Below, in pieces: positions 1 to 6,256 of a stretch of DNA of 48,936 bases (positions within the stretch are counted from its first letter, which is position 1; every line of letters starts with the position of its first letter). The DNA comes from an uncultured Pelagibacteraceae bacterium (GTDB lineage Bacteria > Pseudomonadota > Alphaproteobacteria > Pelagibacterales > Pelagibacteraceae): positions 1 through 48,936 of the forward strand of contig CACJDW010000009.1 in the NCBI GenBank assembly GCA_902592275.1. The letters are read 5' to 3'. The position numbers and the translations under genes were made by a program. Below the pieces are notes generated by a model. The model searched no databases. It saw only the letters and a program-made list of their open reading frames with translations, and was not told the origin of the DNA.

Positions 1-553
1 ACTCAAAATAGCGTCAAGACTAAGAAAAAAAGTAATAATCGGTACTACGGGATTTACTAGGAACCAAGAAAATCAAATTAAAAAATATTCAAAAAAGATA
101 CCTATTTTAAAAGCTGGTAATATGAGCTTGGGTGTAAATTTATTGATGTATTTAACTGAAATTGCCTCAAAATCACTTAATGATGAATACTTAAGCAAAA
201 TATTTGAGGTACATCACAAACATAAAAAAGATTATCCATCCGGTACCGCATTAATGCTAGGTAAAGGAATTGCTGATGGAAAAAATAAAAATTTATATAA
301 TTTAATTGGTAAAAAATTCTTAAATAAAAAATCTTTCCCTTATGGAAAAAAAATTAATTTTAATTCAATTAGAAAAGGTGAAATTATTGGGGAACATGAA
401 GTGAAATTCTCTAGCGGAAAAGAAATAATTACATTAAACCATGAGGCTTTTGATAGAGCCCTTTATTCAGATGGGGCTTTAACCGCTTCTAAATGGTTAA
501 TGAAAAAAAAACCAGGATTATATTCCATGAGAGATTTGCTTAACTTTTCATAA
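1..553 (+). CDS. dapB: 4-hydroxy-tetrahydrodipicolinate reductase (C-terminal part)
   Basis: DapB reduces hydroxy-tetrahydrodipicolinate with NAD(P)H in lysine and meso-diaminopimelate synthesis, in the cytoplasm. The frame is open from base 2, so the true start lies upstream of the window and the first ATG here (122) is internal. The visible part contains a VIIGTTGF strand, a NMSLGVN stretch, and the catalytic signature HHKHKKDYPSGTAL, in which the second His and the Lys are the family's proton donor and substrate-binding residues. The C-terminal domain continues to a normal ending. The stop overlaps the next start as TAATG, suggesting coupled translation with nth. Confidence 0.95.
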   Translation, partial: LKIASRLRKKVIIGTTGFTRNQENQIKKYSKKIPILKAGNMSLGVNLLMYLTEIASKSLNDEYLSKIFEVHHKHKKDYPSGTALMLGKGIADGKNKNLYNLIGKKFLNKKSFPYGKKINFNSIRKGEIIGEHEVKFSSGKEIITLNHEAFDRALYSDGALTASKWLMKKKPGLYSMRDLLNFS

Positions 554-1206
554 TGAATGAAAAACAGAAAGTAAAAATCATCATTAAAACCCTAAATAAA
601 ATTTACCCTAAAGCGCCTGTTCCTTTAAAAAGCAAAAATACATTCACATTATTAATTTCTGTCCTACTTTCTGCACAATGCACTGATGTAAACGTTAATA
701 ATGTAACAAAAGATATTTATCCAAAATACTATAAACCAGAACACTTTGTAAAATTAGGAAGAAAAAGAATTGAAAAATTAATTCAAAAAATTGGAATTTT
801 CAGAATTAAAGCAAAAAGTATTTACTTGATGTCAAAACAAGTGTTAGAAAAAAATAAGGGTAAAGTACCTAAAACTTTTGAAGAACTTGAAAAATTACCT
901 GGTGTAGGACACAAAACGGCAAGCGTAGTAATGTCTCAAGGCTTTGGATATCCAGCTTTTGCGGTTGATACTCATATTCATAGACTTGCACAAAGATGGG
1001 GTTTAACGAGTGGGAAAAATGTAATTCAAACTGAAAAAGATTTAAAAAGAATATTTCCTAAAAAAACTTGGTCCAAGCTTCATTTGCAAATGATTTTTTA
1101 TGGTAGAGAATATTGTAAAGCTAGAGATTGTTATGGTTTAAGTTGCAAAATATGCACTACTTGCTACCCAAATAGAAAAAAACCTGTTATTACCAAAAAA
1201 GCTTAA
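553..1206 (+). CDS. nth: endonuclease III, base-excision repair DNA glycosylase
   Basis: Nth removes oxidised pyrimidines and cleaves the abasic site by beta-elimination. The protein is 217 aa, close to the usual 211. The helix-hairpin-helix LPGVGHKTA lies at about residues 115-123 with catalytic Lys121, and the catalytic Asp139 is in AVDTHIHR. The C-terminal Fe-S loop is odd. Cysteines fall at 188, 193, 198, 201 and 204, whereas the standard C-x6-C-x2-C-x5-C pattern would need 188, 195, 198 and 204; position 195 is Gly. Cys193 or Cys201 may replace the missing ligand. The gene starts inside the dapB stop codon (TAATG). Confidence 0.93.
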   Translation: MNEKQKVKIIIKTLNKIYPKAPVPLKSKNTFTLLISVLLSAQCTDVNVNNVTKDIYPKYYKPEHFVKLGRKRIEKLIQKIGIFRIKAKSIYLMSKQVLEKNKGKVPKTFEELEKLPGVGHKTASVVMSQGFGYPAFAVDTHIHRLAQRWGLTSGKNVIQTEKDLKRIFPKKTWSKLHLQMIFYGREYCKARDCYGLSCKICTTCYPNRKKPVITKKA

Positions 1207-1207
1207 T

Positions 1208-2137
1208 ATGAAAATTTTAGGAATAGGAAACGCAATTGTAGATGTCATTTGTAAAGTTGATGATAGTTTTATTACACAAAATAATCTCACAAAAAGTACT
1301 ATGAAATTATTTTTTGATGAAAGTGAATTCAAAAGTTTATTAGCAAATCTTAAAATCGAAAAAACAGTTTCTGGAGGTTCGGTGGCAAACTCTATAGTAG
1401 GATTATCACAACTTGGCAATAAAGTTGGATTTATAGGTAAAGTTTCTGATGATGAATTTGGGAGTAAGTACGAGGAAGGTTTAAAAAAGGAAAATGTAGA
1501 ATACTTTTATTCTAAAAAAAAAGAGGAATTGCCAACTGGAACATGTTTAATATTGGTAACACCAGACTCAGAAAGAACAATGTGTACTTTTTTAGGAACA
1601 GCAGGAAAAATAAACGAAAATGATGTTAGTTCAGATGCGATTAAAAAAAGTGAAATAATATTTTTAGAGGGTTACTTGTGGGATGAAGGAGATCCTAAGA
1701 AAGCATTCGATAAAGCAATAAATAATGCAAACAAAGTTGCTATGTCGCTCTCTGATTTATTTTGCGTAGATAGACACAAACCTCATTTTTTAAATTTAGT
1801 TAAAAACAAACTTGATATAACTTTTGCTAATGAACAAGAAATTACCTCATTAATTAAAGCAAAAAATTTTGAGGAGGTTATAAACTTTTCAAAACAACTT
1901 AATAAATTAGTAATTGTAACTAGAGGGGAAAAAGGTGCAGTTGCAATCAATGGTAATGAAGTTGTTCAAAGTGATATACAAAAAAATCTGAAAATTGTTG
2001 ACCTCACTGGCGCAGGTGATCTTTTTGCTGCTGGATTTTTACATGGGTACATCAACAAATTATCCACAAAAGAGTGTCTTGAAAAAGGTACTGAAATGTC
2101 ATCAAAAATAATTCAGCAAATTGGAGCAAGACTTTAA
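1208..2137 (+). CDS. PfkB-family carbohydrate/nucleoside kinase (adenosine kinase-like)
   Basis: This 309-aa ribokinase/PfkB-fold kinase phosphorylates a sugar or nucleoside hydroxyl using ATP. The N-terminal substrate region has a GGSVANS motif (about residues 56-62) followed by GLSQLG. The C-terminal signature DLTGAGD ends at the catalytic base Asp271 and is followed by FAAGFLHGY. Alphaproteobacterial relatives with the GGSxANT motif and an ERTM(C)TFLG stretch are usually annotated as adenosine kinase; substrate choice is inference. It begins one base after the nth stop and is probably in the same transcription unit. It converges on the tiny arfA-like gene with a two-base gap. Confidence 0.85.
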   Translation: MKILGIGNAIVDVICKVDDSFITQNNLTKSTMKLFFDESEFKSLLANLKIEKTVSGGSVANSIVGLSQLGNKVGFIGKVSDDEFGSKYEEGLKKENVEYFYSKKKEELPTGTCLILVTPDSERTMCTFLGTAGKINENDVSSDAIKKSEIIFLEGYLWDEGDPKKAFDKAINNANKVAMSLSDLFCVDRHKPHFLNLVKNKLDITFANEQEITSLIKAKNFEEVINFSKQLNKLVIVTRGEKGAVAINGNEVVQSDIQKNLKIVDLTGAGDLFAAGFLHGYINKLSTKECLEKGTEMSSKIIQQIGARL

Positions 2138-2139
2138 AT

Positions 2140-2259
2140 TTAAATTTTCTTTCTTTTAAAACTTCCCTTGCCTTTTTTGGGTTTAACTATTTTTGGTTTA
2201 TACTTTTTATTAAACAAATCTTTAGCAATGGGATTTTTCTTATTTGATTTGATAGCCAT
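2140..2259 (-). CDS. arfA: ArfA-like alternative ribosome-rescue factor (39 aa)
   Basis: ArfA recruits release factor 2 to ribosomes stalled on mRNAs lacking a stop codon. This is a complete frame of 39 codons from ATG (2259) to TAA (2140). The peptide is very basic and carries KKGKGSFKRKK at residues 28-38, matching the ArfA hallmark KKGKGSYxRK that lies in the mRNA channel, preceded by a KNPIAKDLF segment like the conserved NAIxxLLxxxLF region. The E. coli protein is longer at the C-terminus, but only its first ~50 residues are needed. The start overlaps the end of the upstream regulator gene by 20 bases, so translation may be coupled. Assignment rests on a short motif. Confidence 0.7.
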   Translation of the reverse strand: MAIKSNKKNPIAKDLFNKKYKPKIVKPKKGKGSFKRKKI

Positions 2260-2851
2260 TTTTTTCACTAATTATGAAATTGGTATCATTAAATGTGTTT
2301 AAAATTTTTTTTCTTAGTCGATAAATGTGAGTTTCGACTGTATGAGTTTCTATATCAGATTGATAACTCCAAACCTTTTCTTGTAACTCATCAACAGCAA
2401 CTGGTTTGTCCGATTTAGATAAATAAGTAATTATATTTATTTCTTTTTCAGTCAACTTAAGCTTTATATTTTTTGTAAACATTTCTCTAGAATTTAGATC
2501 AATAGTGTAATTGTTTACTCTAACTTCAGATTGTATGTTAAATTGCAATTTTAGAAATTCAATATTTATCTTCTCAATTAATTTGAAAATATTAATTGGT
2601 AAATTATCTAAAACAAATTGATTGTGAATATCTGAATATTTTTTATTTGATATAATTAAATAATTATTAAAATTTTTTACTTTTTCATTTAAAAAGTCCT
2701 CTCTATCTTCAAATGTAATATTTAAATTTAAATCTTCTCCAAGTTCTTCAAGAATTTGATATAATCCAGTAAACTTATATATTATTATATTCTGACTACC
2801 CACTAGATTTAGAATATGACAATTTTTGTAAAAAATAAACACACTCTTCAT
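2240..2851 (-). CDS. OmpR/PhoB-type winged-helix regulator with degenerate receiver
   Basis: The C-terminal ~95 residues form an OmpR-type DNA-binding domain: an initial strand pair (NNYTIDLNSREMF), LTEKEINIITYLS, an ELQEKVW segment, recognition helix region THTVETHIYRLRKKI, and the wing ending SEKNGYQIK. The first ~100 residues sit where a receiver domain belongs but show no acidic phosphorylation pocket; the strand that should end in the phospho-acceptor Asp reads NYLIISNKK. It is therefore probably not controlled by a classic histidine kinase. At 203 aa it is short. The 5' end overlaps the divergent L,D-transpeptidase gene by 36 bases; a GTG at 2803 would remove the overlap and is an alternative start. 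No clear Shine-Dalgarno supports either. Confidence 0.75.
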   Translation of the reverse strand: MKSVFIFYKNCHILNLVGSQNIIIYKFTGLYQILEELGEDLNLNITFEDREDFLNEKVKNFNNYLIISNKKYSDIHNQFVLDNLPINIFKLIEKINIEFLKLQFNIQSEVRVNNYTIDLNSREMFTKNIKLKLTEKEINIITYLSKSDKPVAVDELQEKVWSYQSDIETHTVETHIYRLRKKILNTFNDTNFIISEKNGYQIK

Positions 2852-3310
2852 ATAGATGAATTTAAATTTAGATGCTGTATTGGTAAAAAAGGTTCAACAA
2901 GCAACAAAAAAGAGGGAGATAAAAAAACACCAAAAGGTAGTTTTAAGATTGAAAATCTTTATTTTAGAGAAGATCGCATTAAAAAACCATTTACTTTGCT
3001 AAAATGTGTCAAAATTAAAATAAATATGGGTTGGTGTAATGATATTAGATTTCCACAAAAGTATAACAAACTAATTAAAATTGAAAAAAAAATAAAACAT
3101 GAAAAATTAAAAAGAAAAGACTATAAATATGATTTGTTGATTCCAATTAAGTATAACTTCAAAAAACCTGTCACAGGTATGGGTAGTTGTATCTTTATTC
3201 ATCTTACCAAAAATTATAAGCCTACAGCTGGATGCATTGGTTTAGGAGAAAAAGATTTTTTAATTATGCTTAAACTAATTAAAAAAAATTCAAAAATTAA
3301 AATTTTTTAA
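2816..3310 (+). CDS. YkuD-family L,D-transpeptidase
   Basis: YkuD enzymes cross-link peptidoglycan peptides or attach proteins to them through a catalytic cysteine. The 164-aa protein has the family core: His129 in FIHLTKN and the motif PTAGCIGL with the catalytic Cys140, consistent with the H-x(n)-S/T-x-GC pattern. An early EGDKKTPKGSF segment also matches the family. No signal peptide is visible, as in the alphaproteobacterial subgroup whose proteins start directly with the catalytic fold, so cellular location is uncertain. The start overlaps a divergent regulator gene, which might control it. The 3' end shares a TTAA with yggS, each strand using it for its stop codon. Confidence 0.88.
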   Translation: MTIFVKNKHTLHIDEFKFRCCIGKKGSTSNKKEGDKKTPKGSFKIENLYFREDRIKKPFTLLKCVKIKINMGWCNDIRFPQKYNKLIKIEKKIKHEKLKRKDYKYDLLIPIKYNFKKPVTGMGSCIFIHLTKNYKPTAGCIGLGEKDFLIMLKLIKKNSKIKIF

Positions 3311-3966
3311 GATCTTTGACCAAAAATACTAGATCCAATTCTGATAAAGGTTGATTGATACTTTGCAGCTTCAATAAAATCCGAAGACATACCCATACTA
3401 AGTTCTGTAAAACCATGAGCTCTATTTAAAATTTTCATCTCCTCAAAATAAATCTCTGTGTCAATATTCGCAGGCGGAATGCACATCAAGCCAATTAAAT
3501 CCAAATTGATTTCTTTACAATAATTAACCAAACCTTTAAGTTCATTTTTATTAATACCTGATTTTTGTTTTTCATCACCAATATTAACCTGTAAGAAGAT
3601 TTTAATATTTTTATTTATTTTGTTTTGTTCATCAGCAATTTTTTTTGCAAGTTTTTCACTATCAACCGAATGAATATAGTCAAATAATTTTACAGCAAAT
3701 TTGACTTTATTTGTTTGTAATTTTCCAATCATATGCAGTTGAATTTTTGGATTTATTTTTTTCACTTCTGTCCATTTTTCAACTGCTTCCTGAACTTTAT
3801 TTTCACCAAAATCTATATGACCATAATCAATTAAAGGTGATATTTGATCAATTTTAAATGTTTTAGAAACTGCAATAATTTTTGGGTTATTTTTAATATT
3901 TATTTCATCAAGATTAACTTTGATATTATTTTTAATATCTAATAAATTTTTAACAGTACTATGCAT
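3307..3966 (-). CDS. yggS: YggS/PLPBP family pyridoxal-phosphate homeostasis protein
   Basis: YggS proteins bind pyridoxal 5'-phosphate and keep vitamin B6 and some amino-acid pools balanced; no enzymatic reaction is established. The TIM-barrel-like protein of 219 aa has the PLP lysine at position 35 in IIAVSKTF, then DFGENKVQEA, HMIGKLQTNK, QVNIGDE, and a C-terminal LSMGMSSDF with IRIGSSIFG. I use the ATG at 3966 because MHSTVKNLLDIK aligns with the usual N-terminus; an ATG 60 bases upstream keeps the frame open but would extend into the neighbour. The start codon lies in ATGCAT, whose other strand is the start of the ThiE-like gene. Confidence 0.92.
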   Translation of the reverse strand: MHSTVKNLLDIKNNIKVNLDEINIKNNPKIIAVSKTFKIDQISPLIDYGHIDFGENKVQEAVEKWTEVKKINPKIQLHMIGKLQTNKVKFAVKLFDYIHSVDSEKLAKKIADEQNKINKNIKIFLQVNIGDEKQKSGINKNELKGLVNYCKEINLDLIGLMCIPPANIDTEIYFEEMKILNRAHGFTELSMGMSSDFIEAAKYQSTFIRIGSSIFGQRS

Positions 3967-4515
3967 AGAAATATTCCAAGAAAATATTACTTTATTAGTA
4001 AATTTGATACAAAAAATATAGATCATCAGGCGATAGATACTGGGATAATTTTAAGAAATTATAACTCAAAAAATCAACTGGATACTATTATTAAACTCCA
4101 AAAATACTGCAAAAAAAAAGGTTATAAGTTTTATTTATCAAATGATGTAAAAGTTGCCATTAATTTAGGTCTAGATGGAGCATATATACCTTCATTTAAT
4201 AGAAGTACAAACCATCTATCTTATTCAATAAATGAAAAATTTTTAATAATTGGCTCAGCACATAATAACAAAGAAATGAAAATTAAAGAAAAACAAGGTG
4301 TCGATGTTATTTTTTTGTCATCTATTTTTAAAAAAAATAAAAATTTTTTAGGAATTAACAGATTTAAATTATTTTCTAATTTTACTAATAAAAAAATTAT
4401 AGCGCTTGGTGGTATTTCAAGTAAAAATTTGAAAAAACTTAAGTTATTGAATTGTTTTGGATATGCAGGAATTTCTTTATTCCAAAAAAAAACGGCCCCG
4501 AAGGGCCGTTTATAA
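3961..4515 (+). CDS. ThiE/TenI-superfamily protein (thiamine phosphate synthase-like)
   Basis: The 184-aa protein resembles the TIM barrel of thiamine-phosphate synthase, which joins hydroxymethylpyrimidine and thiazole phosphates. Visible family features are GLDGAYIPSF (cf. the DGVHLGQ loop), IIGSAHNNKEM, GVDVIFLSSIF and IIALGGISSKNL near the C-terminus. The DGVHLGQ loop is poorly conserved, so TenI-like or regulatory activity is possible. Its start codon overlaps the divergent yggS start (ATGCAT). The last nine or so residues (KKTAPKGRL) are encoded by the terminator hairpin shared with the porin gene, which suggests the C-terminus is a dispensable read-through tail. Confidence 0.7.
   Translation: MHRNIPRKYYFISKFDTKNIDHQAIDTGIILRNYNSKNQLDTIIKLQKYCKKKGYKFYLSNDVKVAINLGLDGAYIPSFNRSTNHLSYSINEKFLIIGSAHNNKEMKIKEKQGVDVIFLSSIFKKNKNFLGINRFKLFSNFTNKKIIALGGISSKNLKKLKLLNCFGYAGISLFQKKTAPKGRL
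4490..4511 (-). terminator. Rho-independent terminator of the porin gene
   Basis: A perfect 9-bp GC-rich stem (AAACGGCCC / GGGCCGTTT) closes a CGAA/TTCG tetraloop. On the minus strand it is followed by a run of T residues and lies 23 bases after the porin stop codon, a textbook intrinsic terminator. On the plus strand it overlaps the end of the ThiE-like gene and has a weaker downstream T tract. Confidence 0.93.
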
Positions 4516-4534
4516 AATTAAACTTTCGTGTTAA

Positions 4535-5446
4535 TTAAAACGCGAATGCAACTGACAATTCTTTTCTAGTACGGTCAGTTCCAGCAGAACCTGCTACTGA
4601 ATCAGTTTGGTTCATTACTGCTGCAAACGTCATTCCACCCATTGTGTAAGACGCAGATACCCCTGAACTTTCTTCATCATCTAATGAAGCAGTTTCAAAG
4701 TCAACAGTCGACATACCATATGATACACTCATATTTTCATTAACCGCTAATGAAATAGCTACACCTATTCTGTCTTCATCAGCAGAAGATTTGTCAATTG
4801 ATGATGACTGTATACCTACAGTAGCCATACCAGCAGTGTATTTAGCCCACATAGTGCTGTGATCATCTTCAACAGTTGCACTTGTTGCAGCTTTACCAAT
4901 ACCATAACCTACTTGTAGGCCATCCATTAGATCGTCAGCAACTACTACTACTGAGTTAGATGTTCCAACTTGCTCTTTAGCGTAATGAGCTGAAATAGTC
5001 AGACCCATTGCAGATACTTCGTAACCGAAAGCATTTCCTGCAAATACACCTACAACACCATTGTCATCAGCATCAACATCATCCCAAACTTCTTCACCAG
5101 CTGTTGGCATAACGTCATCGAATTTATCTAGACCAGCTAAAGCTGTTGAGTTCATGAAGTGTAACGTTCCGCTGTCACCCATATCTAATGATACATATGA
5201 TGAAGAGAACGCAGCATTAGTCATAGTATAACCAGTGCTTACTGTGAAACCATTGTCTAATTCACCTGAACCAGAAAATGAAATTCCTTTAGAATTGCTG
5301 TAAGGAACTCCAGTTACTCTTTCTTCACCGTTTGAAGCGTATGTTACTTTAGCAGAACCACTTACACTCATGCTTCCTGCGAAAGCTGAAGTAGCAACTA
5401 GAGAGCCTGCTAATGCAGTCAATCCAATTTTTGTCATTTTGTTCAT
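4535..5446 (-). CDS. outer-membrane porin, general diffusion type
   Basis: The 303-aa precursor has a classic signal peptide: basic MNKMTK, hydrophobic GLTALAGSLVATS, and cleavage after AFA at residue 23. The mature protein is acidic and glycine/serine-rich with alternating beta-strand patterns (for example MSVSGSAKVTYAS) and ends with LSVAFAF, a terminal-phenylalanine signal for beta-barrel assembly. It fits the alphaproteobacterial (Rhodobacter-type) porin family forming trimeric channels for small solutes. Base composition is visibly richer in G and C than most neighbours, consistent with high expression. A strong AGGAGT ribosome-binding site (5451-5456) precedes the start, and an intrinsic terminator follows. 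Confidence 0.88.
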   Translation of the reverse strand: MNKMTKIGLTALAGSLVATSAFAGSMSVSGSAKVTYASNGEERVTGVPYSNSKGISFSGSGELDNGFTVSTGYTMTNAAFSSSYVSLDMGDSGTLHFMNSTALAGLDKFDDVMPTAGEEVWDDVDADDNGVVGVFAGNAFGYEVSAMGLTISAHYAKEQVGTSNSVVVVADDLMDGLQVGYGIGKAATSATVEDDHSTMWAKYTAGMATVGIQSSSIDKSSADEDRIGVAISLAVNENMSVSYGMSTVDFETASLDDEESSGVSASYTMGGMTFAAVMNQTDSVAGSAGTDRTRKELSVAFAF

Positions 5447-5479
5447 ATTTACTCCTATTTGTTTTATAATTATAAACAG

Positions 5480-5493
5480 ATGATAATTATCAT
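5480..5493 (-). promoter_or_regulatory. 14-bp palindrome upstream of the porin, candidate operator (Fur-box-like)
   Basis: ATGATAATTATCAT is a perfect 14-bp inverted repeat. The 19 bases starting two bases upstream match the E. coli Fur box at about 14 of 19 positions. It sits just upstream of a TATAAT (minus strand, 5474-5469), within the likely porin promoter. AT-rich sequence yields palindromes by chance, so the assignment is tentative. Confidence 0.4.
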
Positions 5494-5650
5494 TTTTGTG
5501 TAAAAATATGGGCTTATATTTCCCTAAATGGTCTAATTTTTATATAGTGTTGTAAATTTGCAACATGTTAAAGCACTAATTTTCGGTTTTCTTTGTTTAA
5601 AAGTATTTATTACTCTTTAGGAATTTGTTGTTATATATGGATATTTCAAT

Positions 5651-6235
5651 ATGACAGTACTTATTAAATTTACCGAAAGTATTCTAAAAATATCACTTCT
5701 TTTATTGTTATTAATAAAATTAAATTCGTGTGGAATTTATAGACCAGTGAGTGCAAAGGATTACCCTCCAGAGCCAGAGAAAAGAGTTAAAAAGAACCTT
5801 GAAGAAGGGAGGGGTTTCACAATTATGGGAGCTGTGAATAAAAATAAAGGTGGTGACTTCAATTTTGCAACTTCAAATGAAATGTGGAGAGCTAGTTTAG
5901 ATATTTTAGATTTTATGCCTCTCACTTCTGCGGATTATGGTGGTGGGCTGATAATAACTGATTGGTATAGTGATCAAGGAAATTCTAATGACTCAATTAA
6001 GATATCTATAAGATTTTTATCTAATGAAATTCGAGCGGATGCTTTGAAAATAAATGTGTTTAGTAAACAGTGTGAAATCACCGCGAACTGTAAAATTTCT
6101 CAAAGCAACCCGAAAATAGAAAATGAGCTAAAGGTTGCAATATTAAAAAAAGCAGCAAAATATAAGAAGGATATTGTTGATTCTAATCCAAAAAGACCTT
6201 TGAATACAATACTTGCTCCTGGCGAAAAAAATTAA
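5651..6235 (+). CDS. DUF3576 family lipoprotein
   Basis: The 194-aa protein starts with a signal sequence (LLLLLLIKLNSC) and a lipobox ending at Cys27, so it should be a lipid-anchored envelope protein. The rest, with EEGRGFTIMG, MWRASLDILDFMPL and SADYGGGLIITDWYS, matches the DUF3576 family found upstream of leuS in many Alphaproteobacteria. Its function is unknown. It lies 21 bases before leuS and heads the leuS-lptE-holA unit; the link to lptE suggests an outer-membrane role, which is inference. The gap of about 200 bases to the porin gene presumably carries divergent promoters. Confidence 0.85.
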   Translation: MTVLIKFTESILKISLLLLLLIKLNSCGIYRPVSAKDYPPEPEKRVKKNLEEGRGFTIMGAVNKNKGGDFNFATSNEMWRASLDILDFMPLTSADYGGGLIITDWYSDQGNSNDSIKISIRFLSNEIRADALKINVFSKQCEITANCKISQSNPKIENELKVAILKKAAKYKKDIVDSNPKRPLNTILAPGEKN

Positions 6236-6256
6236 TTTTTATTAAGAAGAGTTCTA

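Noticed and set aside
1138..1419. Minus-strand open frame between nth and the kinase gene
   Set aside because: It overlaps both well-defined genes completely and has no motif, so it is an antisense shadow.
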